This document shows positions 8,510 to 16,961 of a stretch of 64,000 nucleotides of DNA, in pieces. The translations under genes were made by a program, and so were the position numbers. Origin of the DNA: an uncultured Agathobacter sp. (lineage in GTDB: Bacteria > Bacillota > Clostridia > Lachnospirales > Lachnospiraceae); NCBI GenBank assembly GCA_934365945.1, contig CAKRNE010000012.1:15860-79859 (forward strand), in the 5' to 3' direction. Within the stretch, counting starts at the first letter, position 1; every line of letters begins with the position of its first letter. Below the pieces are notes generated by a model. That model was not told the origin of the DNA, did not search any database, and saw only the letters and a program-made list of their open reading frames with translations.

Positions 8510-8728
8510 ATGTTTAACGAAGAAATAATAACAAAATACAGATACATAATATTACTTCTTGGCACAGCAATATCGTTTGCCTTTGGTTTTGCGGTGGCAT
8601 TTGCACTTGCAAAGCTGTGTGGAGTGATGGTTGCAAATGCAGTGTTCAATATTGCTCTCACAGCAGGCGGTGTCACAGGAATGCTTGGATTTGTATGCAT
8701 CTGTCTGGCAGAGCTGAGACGCATGTAG
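8510..8728 (+). CDS. Small two-helix membrane protein, unknown function
   Basis: A 72-aa protein with two hydrophobic segments (about residues 11-35 and 42-64) separated by a short loop, and ending in arginines. No family is recognised. GGAGGAA lies close before the ATG, which supports real translation. It sits between the inverted-repeat element and a partial copy of that element, and is followed about 95 bases later by the HD phosphohydrolase gene. Confidence 0.6.
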   Translation: MFNEEIITKYRYIILLLGTAISFAFGFAVAFALAKLCGVMVANAVFNIALTAGGVTGMLGFVCICLAELRRM

Positions 8729-8744
8729 TACATCAGAAAGCTGT

Positions 8745-8789
8745 TGTATCGTGCGGTTTTGCGAATGTGTGGGGGATCTGAATAGCTAC
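8745..8789 (+). repeat. Partial copy of the 8.3-kb repeat (right half)
   Basis: TATCGTGCGGTTTTGCGAAT and the following GTGTGGGGG..TGAATAGCTAC match the right half of the element at 8316-8465 and the copy at 50870-50918, with small gaps. Confidence 0.65.
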
Positions 8790-8823
8790 TTATAAAAAAA
8801 GAAAGGAAACGGAATAAATAATT

Positions 8824-9480
8824 TTGACATACGACGAAATAAAAAAGAACAAAGAAATATGTGAATGCCTGCGCAAGGGAGATGAAAACCTCGGAGTACT
8901 GGGCTACACAGATCATTCGGCGGCACACTGCACGATGGTTGCAAAGCGGGCTGCATATATTTTAAAAAAATTCGGATACAGTGAAGAGGATATTGAGCTT
9001 GTAAAGATTGCGGGCTTTATGCATGATATTGGAAATGTGGTCAACAGAAAGCATCATGCTGAGTACGGAGCGATTTTAGCGAACGAGATTCTTAAAAAGA
9101 CTGATATGAGCATGAAAGACAGGATTACGGTTGTCTCTGCGATAGGTCATCACGATGAGTCCACAGGAGGCGCAACGGATCCGGTCTCTGCAGCTCTTAT
9201 CATTGCAGACAAGACGGATGTGCGAAGAAACCGTGTCAGGGAAAAGGCAAAGGAAAATTTTGACATTCACGACAGGGTAAATTACGCTGTTACGGATGCG
9301 GCACTCAAGATTAATACAGATAAAAAGGTCATTGCACTCAATCTCCAGATTGATACAAGCATCTGCTCGATGTATGAGTATTTTGATATTTTCTTAGGGC
9401 GCATGATGATGTGCCGCGGTGCCGCCGGGATACTCGGAGCTACCTTCAAGCTCACAGCCAATGGCTCTAAGGTATTGTGA
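8824..9480 (+). CDS. HD-domain metal-dependent phosphohydrolase
   Basis: A 218-aa cytosolic protein with an HD fold: H31/H35, then H67-D68 in FMHDIGN, H109-H110 in IGHHDE, and D129 in ADKTDVRRNR. These give a complete metal-ligand set. Such proteins hydrolyse nucleotides or other phosphoesters; the substrate is unknown. The start is uncertain. The TTG at 8824 is the first common start codon after an in-frame TAA, but AAGGAAA lies about 14 bases upstream, which is long; the ATT at 8821 would be a little nearer. The last 40 residues have no recognised motif. Confidence 0.75.
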   Translation: MTYDEIKKNKEICECLRKGDENLGVLGYTDHSAAHCTMVAKRAAYILKKFGYSEEDIELVKIAGFMHDIGNVVNRKHHAEYGAILANEILKKTDMSMKDRITVVSAIGHHDESTGGATDPVSAALIIADKTDVRRNRVREKAKENFDIHDRVNYAVTDAALKINTDKKVIALNLQIDTSICSMYEYFDIFLGRMMMCRGAAGILGATFKLTANGSKVL

Positions 9481-9489
9481 TGTTTACGA

Positions 9490-9518
9490 TTGATTTTATT
9501 TGCACATGAATATATAAT
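9490..9518 (+). promoter_or_regulatory. Sigma-A promoter for the SNF2 helicase gene
   Basis: TTGATT (9490-9495) and TATAAT (9513-9518) are spaced 17 bases, leaving a leader of about 75 bases before the ATG at 9602. Confidence 0.65.
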
Positions 9519-9601
9519 TTTGTGTATGAGTGAATTACAGTTAATGATAAATTCACACAGAAATTTGTATATTTATCTATGCAGAAATCAGGAGTACACA
9601 T

Positions 9602-12600
9602 ATGAAAAAGAAAATCCCAAAAACAGCAGATACTACAGCCACTAAAACCACTACAGACGGCATCATCGACGAAACCCTATACGGAGAAGTTATTTCAAAG
9701 CACGAGGCTGATGCAGAGGATAGGAAGATGGGCATTCATGCGCAGGATGAGTACAGGTATTTCAATTTAAGAAAGATAAAAGATTCCTTTGATCTGACAG
9801 CAAAAACGCGCAAGGATTGTCAGGATATTTTGAAAAGAGGAAAGCTTAAGCTGGAGGATTTCTCAAGCGGCTTTGTAGAATCGATGAGTCGTGAGCCGGT
9901 ATGCCGTTTTATCTGCACAGGATATGAGGAAAAATACGGATTCAAGACAGGCATTGAGGTTACACTTTATGTGTCAAAAAATAAGGTGATTAACTTTGAG
10001 TGTAATTGTGATGAGTGCATGGGCAGATATTACTGGACCAAAAATCATCACTGTAAGTACACTGCAGCCGCTTTAGATATTGCACTTGATTATCTGGAAA
10101 AAAATGACACTATGGATGCGACTGACGCCGCCGGCCGTCAGGTGATAAACAGCTTTGCAAACAGGAAGCGCTCGAAGGTGATTTCTGCAAGCAGGCAGCA
10201 GGAGAATTCACTTACGCTTGAGCCAAGACTTGTGTGCAAGGACAAGAACATCAGCCTTTCCTTCAAGGTCGGTGAGGATAAGCTGTTTGTCGTAAAGGAT
10301 CTTACACATTTTGCAGATTTGGTACAGAAGTCAGAGACAGAGGTGTATGGCAGCAATACAAACATCAATCACGGCATACAGAACTTTACCGCGGCTTCCA
10401 GAAAATGGGTGGATTTCATACAGGACTGTGTAGCAGAGGAAAATCGTCTGAAAAGGTCGCTGGAGGAGGCTACATGGAAAAGCATCAGGAAAAAGGTTTC
10501 GTCGCTTGTGCTGTACGGATGGCGTATAGACAGGCTCTATGAGCTGATGGAGCATGCCGGAGTCAACTACGAGGACCGCGATACAAAGACTAAGAGTGTC
10601 ATAAAGGGCGTGGTGAGGGATCCAAAGCTTATTATGTCAATCCGTCCGCTAATGGAGGGCAGAGTGTTTCAGGGAATAAAGGCGATAATCACTTTTCCGC
10701 ACATGTACATAGGAAGCGGAAAAATGTACTTTATGGATGCGGATGCAAAGCAGCTTTGCAAGGTTACTCCGGAGTTTTACGAGCATATGGGACCGCTTCT
10801 GTCAAAGGATGAGTACAACGACTATGGAGTGCTGAGCCTAAATATAGGAAGGAATAATCTGTCAGATTTTTATTATGGGGCACTTCCGGAGCTTTCTGAG
10901 CATGTGGATATTATAGAGGATAAGCCCGAGCTTATTGAGCAGTATCTGCTTCCTGAGACGACATTTTCATTTTATCTGGATGCGGATAATGATGATGTGG
11001 ACTGCAGAGTTATAGCAGAGTACGGAGATAATAAATGCTCCTGCCTTGATATGTACAGACCTGATGTGAAGGTTGAGAGTTTCAGAGTGGCTTTTAAGGA
11101 GCGTGAGGTGCTGGATATACTCAGGCAGTTTATGCCTGTTGTGAATCTGAAAAATGACAGAATATGCTGCGGCGGCGATGAGGACAGGATATATGATGTG
11201 GTGACAGGCGGTGTGGAGGAGCTTGCAAAGCTCGGAAATGTCTACTGCACGAGCCGTTTCAAGAACGTGGGAAAGACAAAGGGCACCAGTGTAAGTGTAG
11301 GTGTGAGTGTATCAAGCGGTATGCTTGAGCTCGACCTTCTGACACAGGATATGAGTGAGGATGAGCTTTTAGAGCTGCTCAAAAACTATAAGAGAAACAG
11401 CAGATATTACCGTTTCAAGAGCGGTGAGTTTGTCGATTTGCAGCAGTCGTCACTGCAGATGCTGTTTGAGATGATGGAATCGCTTCACATGTCACCGAAG
11501 GATTTCGTCAAGGGAAAGATGCACCTGCCATTGTACCGTACGCTTTACCTCGACAAGATGCTCGAGGAGCACAGCGAGGTCTACAACACGAGAGATGTCC
11601 AGTTCAAGCAGATCATTAAGAACATGAAGTCGGTTTCAGAGTCGGACTATGATGTTCCGCTATCGCTTGATAAAATCATGAGAAACTACCAGAAGAACGG
11701 TTTCAGATGGATGAGAACGCTTGAGGACTGTGGCTTTGGAGGCATACTGGCTGATGATATGGGACTGGGAAAGACGCTGCAGACCATATCAGTGCTGCTT
11801 TCCGCAAAGGAAAACGGCATAGAGGGCACATCGCTTATTGTGTCTCCGGCATCGCTTGTGTTCAACTGGGGAGAGGAGTTTGAGAAGTTTGCTCCGCAGC
11901 TTAAGGTAGCACTGCTTGCAGGAAAGGCAGAGGACAGGACACAGATAATAGAAGATTATGATAAGTATGATGTGCTTGTCACATCCTATGATGTTTTAAA
12001 GAGAGATATAGACCAGTACGATGGCAAGGCATTTTCATATGAGGTCATAGATGAGGCACAGTACATAAAGAATCAGACGACAGCCGCAGCAAAGGCAGTC
12101 AAGCTGATAAACAGCAGGGCGCGCTTCGCACTGACAGGAACTCCGATAGAAAACAGGCTCAGTGAGCTTTGGAGCATATTCGACTATCTGATGCCGGGCT
12201 TTTTGTATACATATGATGCATTCAGGCGTGATTTTGAGAATCCTATCGTCAAATATGAGGATGAGGAAATGATGGAGCGCTTACAGAAGATGGTCAAGCC
12301 GTTTATCATGAGACGTCTGAAAAAGGATGTGCTCAAGGATCTGCCGGATAAGCTTGAGGAGTCGAGAGTAGTGCGGTTTGACGGTGAGCAGCGCAGACTC
12401 TATGATGCGCAGGTTGTCCGCATGAAAAACGAGCTCGCAGGCGGCAATGAGGAAGATTTCAACAAGAACAAGCTCAAGGTGCTTGCAGAGCTTATGAAAA
12501 TCAGGCAGATATGCTGCGACCCGCATCTGTGTTTTGAAAACTACAATGGTCCATCGGCAAAGCTTGAGTCGTGCCTCGAGCTCATAGACAGCGCAATAGA

Positions 12601-13066
12601 GGGCGGTCACAAGATACTGCTCTTCTCACAGTTTACGAGCATGCTTGCGATCATAGAGGAGGAGCTCAAGAAAAAGGATATAAGCTTTTACAAGATAACC
12701 GGAGAGACCTCAAAGCAGGACAGACTTTCCATGGTAAAGCAGTTCAATGAGGATGACACACCGATTTTCCTTATTTCCTTAAAGGCCGGAGGAGTCGGAC
12801 TGAACCTGACCGGCGCAGACGTGGTCATCCACTACGATCCATGGTGGAATGTGGCTGTCCAGAATCAGGCAACAGACCGTGCACACAGAATCGGACAGAC
12901 CAAAAAGGTCACCGTATACAAGATGATTGCAAAGGGCACCATCGAGGAAAAAATCATGAAGCTGCAGGAGACAAAGAAGGATCTTGCCGACAATATCATA
13001 AACGGCGAGAATGTTGGAATTGGCAGTATGTCAAAGGATGATATCATGGAGCTGCTCGGAGTGTGA
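9602..13066 (+). CDS. SNF2-family DNA helicase with N-terminal SWIM-type zinc finger
   Basis: A 1154-aa ATP-dependent DNA translocase of the bacterial SNF2 type. A SWIM-like motif lies near residues 138-160 (CNCDEC then HHCKYTAA), although the final histidine of CxCxnCxH is tyrosine here. The middle 550 residues are the usual poorly conserved SNF2-associated region. The helicase core holds motif I DDMGLGKT (about 717-724), motif II DEAQ (about 817), LTGTPIENR (motif III), and motif VI near residue 1093 (RAHRIGQ). The start lies seven bases after AGGAG and a promoter is present. It is monocistronic. Roles in bacteria are poorly known (transcription recycling or repair are proposed for relatives). 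Confidence 0.9.
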   Translation: MKKKIPKTADTTATKTTTDGIIDETLYGEVISKHEADAEDRKMGIHAQDEYRYFNLRKIKDSFDLTAKTRKDCQDILKRGKLKLEDFSSGFVESMSREPVCRFICTGYEEKYGFKTGIEVTLYVSKNKVINFECNCDECMGRYYWTKNHHCKYTAAALDIALDYLEKNDTMDATDAAGRQVINSFANRKRSKVISASRQQENSLTLEPRLVCKDKNISLSFKVGEDKLFVVKDLTHFADLVQKSETEVYGSNTNINHGIQNFTAASRKWVDFIQDCVAEENRLKRSLEEATWKSIRKKVSSLVLYGWRIDRLYELMEHAGVNYEDRDTKTKSVIKGVVRDPKLIMSIRPLMEGRVFQGIKAIITFPHMYIGSGKMYFMDADAKQLCKVTPEFYEHMGPLLSKDEYNDYGVLSLNIGRNNLSDFYYGALPELSEHVDIIEDKPELIEQYLLPETTFSFYLDADNDDVDCRVIAEYGDNKCSCLDMYRPDVKVESFRVAFKEREVLDILRQFMPVVNLKNDRICCGGDEDRIYDVVTGGVEELAKLGNVYCTSRFKNVGKTKGTSVSVGVSVSSGMLELDLLTQDMSEDELLELLKNYKRNSRYYRFKSGEFVDLQQSSLQMLFEMMESLHMSPKDFVKGKMHLPLYRTLYLDKMLEEHSEVYNTRDVQFKQIIKNMKSVSESDYDVPLSLDKIMRNYQKNGFRWMRTLEDCGFGGILADDMGLGKTLQTISVLLSAKENGIEGTSLIVSPASLVFNWGEEFEKFAPQLKVALLAGKAEDRTQIIEDYDKYDVLVTSYDVLKRDIDQYDGKAFSYEVIDEAQYIKNQTTAAAKAVKLINSRARFALTGTPIENRLSELWSIFDYLMPGFLYTYDAFRRDFENPIVKYEDEEMMERLQKMVKPFIMRRLKKDVLKDLPDKLEESRVVRFDGEQRRLYDAQVVRMKNELAGGNEEDFNKNKLKVLAELMKIRQICCDPHLCFENYNGPSAKLESCLELIDSAIEGGHKILLFSQFTSMLAIIEEELKKKDISFYKITGETSKQDRLSMVKQFNEDDTPIFLISLKAGGVGLNLTGADVVIHYDPWWNVAVQNQATDRAHRIGQTKKVTVYKMIAKGTIEEKIMKLQETKKDLADNIINGENVGIGSMSKDDIMELLGV

Positions 13067-13221
13067 TGAATTTGTACGGCCTGCATGCAAGATGTATCAG
13101 TTTTTGAGTTCTCAACGGGGCTGAATAGTTATAAATTTTACACAAAAAGTGCATATTCACACATAAACGGAACAAAATACGAATTTTGCCGAAAAAACTT
13201 GCTTATAACGTTTCTCAACTC

Positions 13222-13250
13222 TTGAACTTAAAAATGATTGATAGTATAAT
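13222..13250 (+). promoter_or_regulatory. Sigma-A promoter for pgi
   Basis: TTGAAC (13222-13227) and TATAAT (13245-13250) are spaced 17 bases, about 48 bases before the pgi start. Confidence 0.8.
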
Positions 13251-13297
13251 TTAAGCAATTGAGGAAAATAAGATTAAACGATAAGGAGGAAATCGCA

Positions 13298-14878
13298 ATG
13301 ATTACCTGGAACAACCTGGATACCCTGGAATCCTTTAAGGAGCTTTCTAAAGTGGGACGTGTTGACATAAAAGAGGCTATGTCAGGAGACAATGGCGCTA
13401 AGCGTGTCAAAGAGTACAACATCCCAATGGCAGAGGGATTCACTTACAACTTCGCTGCAAAGCAGGTGGACGCAGATGTGCTTGAGGCACTTGCAAAGCT
13501 TGCAAAGGAGGCACAGCTTACAGAGAAATTTGAGGCACTTTACAATGGTGCTGTTATCAATACAGGTGAGAACCGTCTCGTTCTTCACCAGCTTACTCGT
13601 GGACAGCTCGGAGATGCTGTAGTGGCAGACGGAGTTGACAAGCGTAAATTCTACGTAGAGCAGCAGGAGAGAATCGCTGAGTTCGCAAACAAGGTTCACT
13701 CAGGCGAGATTACAAACGCAGCAGGAGAGAAGTTTACAACAGTTGTTCAGATAGGAATCGGCGGAAGCGATTTAGGACCTCGTGCTATGTACTTAGCACT
13801 TGAGAACTGGGCAAAGAAAAACGGCAGCTTCAAGATGGAAGCCAAATTCATCAGCAATGTTGACCCTGATGATGCGGCAAGCGTACTTGCATCAGTTGAC
13901 GTAGCTCACTCTATTTTCATATTAGTATCAAAATCAGGTACAACACTTGAGACTCTTACCAATGAGTCATTCGTAAAGGATGCATTAAAGAACGCAGGAC
14001 TTGATGCTTCTAAGCACATGATTGCTGTAACAAGCGAGACATCACCACTTGCAAAGAGCGATGATTACCTTGCAGCCTTCTTCATGGACGATTACATCGG
14101 AGGACGTTACTCATCAACATCAGCAGTTGGTGGAGCGGTTCTCTCACTTGCATTCGGTCCTGAGGTATTTGCACAGTTCCTCGACGGAGCAGCAGCAGAG
14201 GATCAGCTTTCAAAGAACGCTGATATCATGAAGAACCCTGAGATGCTCGACGCACTCATCGGTGTTTACGAGAGAAACGTACTCGGATATCCTAGCACAG
14301 CAGTGCTTCCATATTCACAGGCACTCAGCCGTTTCCCTGCACATTTACAGCAGGCTGATATGGAGTCAAACGGCAAGTCTGTTAACCGCTTCGGTGAGCC
14401 TGTAGATTATGTGACAGGACCGGTTATCTTTGGTGAGCCTGGAACAAACGGACAGCACTCATTCTATCAGCTCCTTCATCAGGGAACAGATATTGTGCCA
14501 CTCCAGTTCATCGGCTTCAAGAACAACCAGCTTGACACAGATGTAGTCATCCAGGACAGCACAAGCCAGCAGAAGCTCTGCGCAAACGTAGCAGCACAGA
14601 TAGTTGCATTTGCATGTGGTAAGGCAGACGACAACAAGAACAAGAACTTCGAGGGTGGACGTCCTTCAAGTATCATCATCGGAGACCAGGTAAATCCTGC
14701 ATCTCTTGGTGCACTCCTTGCACACTTTGAGAACAAGATCATGTTCCAGGGCTTCTTATGGAATGTAAACAGCTTCGATCAGGAAGGTGTTCAGCTTGGA
14801 AAGATACTTGCAAAGAAGGTTCTTGCACATGAGACAGACGGAGCACTTAAAGAGCTCAGCGATATGCTTAATATATAG
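13298..14878 (+). CDS. pgi: Glucose-6-phosphate isomerase
   Basis: Interconverts glucose 6-phosphate and fructose 6-phosphate in glycolysis. The 526-aa protein shows QIGIGGSDLGPRAM, SKSGTTLET, the active-site region SNGKSVNRFGE and GEPGTNGQHSFYQLLHQGT. The start at 13298 was chosen because AAGGAGGA lies seven bases upstream; an in-frame ATG at 13259 lies too close to the predicted transcription start. Codon use is strongly biased, as expected for a highly expressed gene. It has its own promoter and terminator, so it is a single-gene unit. Confidence 0.95.
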   Translation: MITWNNLDTLESFKELSKVGRVDIKEAMSGDNGAKRVKEYNIPMAEGFTYNFAAKQVDADVLEALAKLAKEAQLTEKFEALYNGAVINTGENRLVLHQLTRGQLGDAVVADGVDKRKFYVEQQERIAEFANKVHSGEITNAAGEKFTTVVQIGIGGSDLGPRAMYLALENWAKKNGSFKMEAKFISNVDPDDAASVLASVDVAHSIFILVSKSGTTLETLTNESFVKDALKNAGLDASKHMIAVTSETSPLAKSDDYLAAFFMDDYIGGRYSSTSAVGGAVLSLAFGPEVFAQFLDGAAAEDQLSKNADIMKNPEMLDALIGVYERNVLGYPSTAVLPYSQALSRFPAHLQQADMESNGKSVNRFGEPVDYVTGPVIFGEPGTNGQHSFYQLLHQGTDIVPLQFIGFKNNQLDTDVVIQDSTSQQKLCANVAAQIVAFACGKADDNKNKNFEGGRPSSIIIGDQVNPASLGALLAHFENKIMFQGFLWNVNSFDQEGVQLGKILAKKVLAHETDGALKELSDMLNI

Positions 14879-14917
14879 TAAGTACATCGTTTGGCAGAAG
14901 TGAAGATACAGAAATAT

Positions 14918-14965
14918 AAAAACGAGCCGCAATCCTGTGGGTATCAGGATTGTGGCTCGTTTTGT
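14918..14965 (+). terminator. Intrinsic terminator after pgi
   Basis: AAAACGAGCCGCAATCCTG pairs with CAGGATTGTGGCTCGTTTT with a single mismatch around a seven-base loop, ending in Ts. The A-rich left side could also let it act on the opposite strand. Confidence 0.9.
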
Positions 14966-15001
14966 TCTGTCATAATACATCCGGGTTAAAGATGATTTAT
15001 G

Positions 15002-15026
15002 GTTACTGTTAGGTGTGAACAGTAAC
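15002..15026. repeat. Perfect inverted repeat
   Basis: GTTACTGTT and AACAGTAAC form a nine-base perfect stem around AGGTGTG. It lies between convergent pgi and the minus-strand small gene, and has no T-run in either direction. Confidence 0.5.
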
Positions 15027-15103
15027 GATATATGACGATTTAGGTGAGATAATTTATTTAGGTTTATAGTTACTAATGTTGATAATATTGGCAAATGTTA
15101 TCA

Positions 15104-15295
15104 TTATTTGTGTGCTTTATGAAAGACAACATCATCCTTGATATTGCTGTCATATCTGGTATAAGCATGGCCGTGGCTGTTCTTTCCGGATACATCACTG
15201 TCGTCTCTCTCAGGACCGTTCTCCATCCACCAGGCATATGCTGCAGCGCCGATACAAACGGCAGCGCACACGACAATTATTATTGTTTCAAGCAT
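15104..15295 (-). CDS. Small single-pass membrane protein, unknown function
   Basis: A 63-aa protein with one N-terminal hydrophobic helix (residues about 2-23) followed by a short polar tail rich in Asp, His and Lys. TCCTCC on the plus strand at 15302-15307 gives a perfect GGAGGA ribosome site for this start. No family is recognised. It lies downstream of another minus-strand membrane protein with a 62-base gap and may share its transcript. Confidence 0.6.
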   Translation of the reverse strand: MLETIIIVVCAAVCIGAAAYAWWMENGPERDDSDVSGKNSHGHAYTRYDSNIKDDVVFHKAHK

Positions 15296-15357
15296 TTTAA
15301 ATCCTCCGTTTTACTTTGTCAGCATAATGCGGAGAAAATGTTTTTATTTAATTAAAA

Positions 15358-15885
15358 TTATATTGTAATTTCCTCCGCATATGCGCGAGTTTTGAAATAA
15401 TCAGCGAAGGAAATTAGTTTATGCCCATCCTTGTCGTGGATAAAACGGATAATAAAGCGCCGGCTTGTGTTTGTGAAGCATATGCGCGTGACCACGATAG
15501 CGGCATATGCAAATAAAATAATATGTATTAACCGGAGTAACGCACCCAGCCAGCTTAAATTGGATGTAAGCCTGCCTAAAAATCCAAGCGAAGAGGTACG
15601 GATGCGGCATATGATTGCAGGAAAAGAAGGCATTTCCTCTATATACTGACAATCCATGAGCACCGACATATCTGACTCTGAATAAAGCACTGCGCGTGAG
15701 TCCAAAACTTCCTGCTGTGGAAGCACTGCCTTATCAGAAGAGGCATAAGAGCCCGATACAGCACTGTGACCGTATGAACCGTATGCAATGAGGTCCGGAT
15801 TAAATTCGTCCAGATTTTTGTCGAGACTTATAAAGGAGCAGAATATAAGACAAAGTAACAGTGGTAAAACCAGTATTTTCTTCAT
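15358..15885 (-). CDS. Hypothetical secreted/membrane protein
   Basis: A 175-aa protein with an N-terminal signal-like helix (MKKILVLPLLLCLIF), an extracytoplasmic stretch of about 75 residues, a second hydrophobic segment (about 115-135) and a basic cytoplasmic-looking tail. The start at 15885 has AAAGGAG upstream and begins the hydrophobic segment; a longer start at 15909 is possible. No family is recognised. The upstream intergenic region toward 16.1 kb is the RNA-rich gap. Confidence 0.55.
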   Translation of the reverse strand: MKKILVLPLLLCLIFCSFISLDKNLDEFNPDLIAYGSYGHSAVSGSYASSDKAVLPQQEVLDSRAVLYSESDMSVLMDCQYIEEMPSFPAIICRIRTSSLGFLGRLTSNLSWLGALLRLIHIILFAYAAIVVTRICFTNTSRRFIIRFIHDKDGHKLISFADYFKTRAYAEEITI

Positions 15886-16119
15886 TAGAGTCCGCTCCTT
15901 TCCTTCCAATTTATGTATCTATTTTCTTCCTTTAGGTTAAAAAAGTCAACTTATAAGTAGATTTCTTTTCAAAAATATTGAAATTCTTAATGGGCTGTAA
16001 TTGTATCAAATGACCATCTTAAATCGATAATATACATATTGCATAAAAAATAATCGAAAATTTATGCATGTTTGTGCATCACGATAATAGACATTTTTTG
16101 GAGCACGTGATACTATAAT

Positions 16120-16216
16120 TAACGTAAAAACCCCCCAATACATTATATATTTTTACTATCCCCATAGTAAAATACCTTCTCCTAAAGGACAGCAGAACGA
16201 TGGCTGTTCTTTTTTT
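16120..16216 (+). ncRNA. Candidate C-rich regulatory small RNA
   Basis: A predicted RNA of about 95 bases. The promoter is TAGACA (16088-16093) with overlapping -10 hexamers TACTAT (16111-16116) and TATAAT (16114-16119). The 3' end is a strong terminator: AGGACAGC (16186-16193) pairs with GCTGTTCT (16203-16210), followed by seven Ts. Between them are CCCCCC (16131-16136), a perfect nine-base hairpin TTTTACTAT/ATAGTAAAA with a CCCC loop (16151-16172), and CCTTCTCC. Exposed C-rich loops that can pair with Shine-Dalgarno sites are typical of Firmicute trans-acting sRNAs. No protein is encoded. Function and identity are inference. Confidence 0.55.
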
Positions 16217-16259
16217 GTCCCAAAATAGTGTATATTTCGGGAAACAAGCATATAAAATA

Positions 16260-16288
16260 TTGTTGAAATGATTTAGACATGATACAAT
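16260..16288 (+). promoter_or_regulatory. Extended -10 promoter for the second RNA unit
   Basis: TTGTTG (16260-16265), a 17-base spacer, and TACAAT (16283-16288) preceded by TGA, which gives an extended -10. Confidence 0.65.
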
Positions 16289-16294
16289 TAGAAT

Positions 16295-16494
16295 AGATAT
16301 TAGATAGCACGCAAGAAGCGAGACATGCTGATAACAGCCCTCTTTCTTCAAGCCTGCAGACATAGAAGGCTCTGACAGCATAGTTCAGAGTCACTGACAC
16401 CGAATACTGTGAGCAGATGATAGTGGCTTCACGTATGAGGAGGAAGAGCATTTTGAGACTAAGGGTGTACTTCCGGCGAAGTGCACCCATTTTT
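16295..16494 (+). ncRNA. Candidate structured non-coding RNA, about 200 nt, unidentified
   Basis: Bounded by the extended -10 promoter and an 11-bp terminator: GGGTGTACTTC (16463-16473), loop CGGC, GAAGTGCACCC (16478-16488), then Ts to 16494. Inside, ATGCTG (16325-16330) can pair with CAGCAT (16376-16381), and AGCC with GGCT nested within it. No credible reading frame with a ribosome site is present. Size and layout would suit a 6S-like or riboswitch-type RNA, but I could not match any known consensus (TPP, SAM, cobalamin, glycine, T-box and SRP were considered). Genes for [FeFe]-hydrogenase maturation follow. Confidence 0.5.
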
Positions 16495-16496
16495 AG

Positions 16497-16658
16497 TGAA
16501 CAAAGAAGTACAATGACCACATATGCATCTGCATGCTCGCATGCAAGGGCATATGTGGTTATTGGACATCCCAACATAAATTGAAAATTGTAGCAGCGTC
16601 AAGCTGCGGAGAAGCCTCGTAAGAGGCGAATTTTCAATTAATGCTGGGGCTTTGTTCA
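16497..16658 (+). other. Highly ordered multi-branched inverted-repeat element (RNA motif or MITE)
   Basis: The ends TGAACAAAG (16497-16505) and CTTTGTTCA (16650-16658) are perfectly complementary. Inside is a 16-bp arm, CAATGACCACATATGC with GCATATGTGGTTATTG (one G-U), capped by GCATG-CTCG-CATGC. A second arm, CCCAACAT/ATGCTGGG then TTGAAAATT (16581-16589)/AATTTTCAA (16629-16637), opens into two hairpins: GCAGC-gtcaa-GCTGC and GCCTC-GTAA-GAGGC, the latter with a GNRA loop. Nearly every base is paired. It ends 32 bases before the TM1266 gene, so it could be its leader, or a mobile element. Confidence 0.6.
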
Positions 16659-16690
16659 TATTAAATACAAGTAGATATTAGGAGTAACAT

Positions 16691-16936
16691 ATGGAAACAA
16701 GAATAGCCCTAATCGGCATCATAGTTGAAAATCCGGATTCGGTTGAGCAGCTCAATCATCTGCTGCATGAGTACGGCAGCTTCATTGTGGGGCGCATGGG
16801 TATCCCATACGAGAAAAAGAACGTGAATATCATCAGCGTGGCAATTGACGCACCGCAGGATATTATCAGTGCGCTGTCCGGCAGGATTGGCAGGCTGGAT
16901 GGCATAGGAGTGAAGACCGTTTACTCTAATAAATAA
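16691..16936 (+). CDS. Iron-only hydrogenase system regulator, TM1266 family
   Basis: An 81-aa ACT-like protein (RIALIGIIVENPDSVEQLN, then GRMGIPYEKK and SVAIDAP) that matches the putative regulator family found beside HydE/F/G. It likely binds a small ligand and dimerises. It heads the hyd maturation cluster, 25 bases before hydE, so co-transcription is expected. Its biochemical role has not, to my knowledge, been shown. The ribosome site is TTAGGAGTA just before the ATG. Confidence 0.85.
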   Translation: METRIALIGIIVENPDSVEQLNHLLHEYGSFIVGRMGIPYEKKNVNIISVAIDAPQDIISALSGRIGRLDGIGVKTVYSNK

Positions 16937-16961
16937 AGCAGACCGGACTACAGGAGAAAGC

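Noticed and set aside
15400..15655. 77-codon minus-strand frame overlapping the 15358-15885 gene
   Set aside because: Lies in another frame of a better-supported gene with a signal peptide and ribosome site.
16079..16659. Minus-strand frames of 66-131 codons across the RNA-rich gap
   Set aside because: They run through terminators and perfect hairpins and show no family resemblance or ribosome sites.
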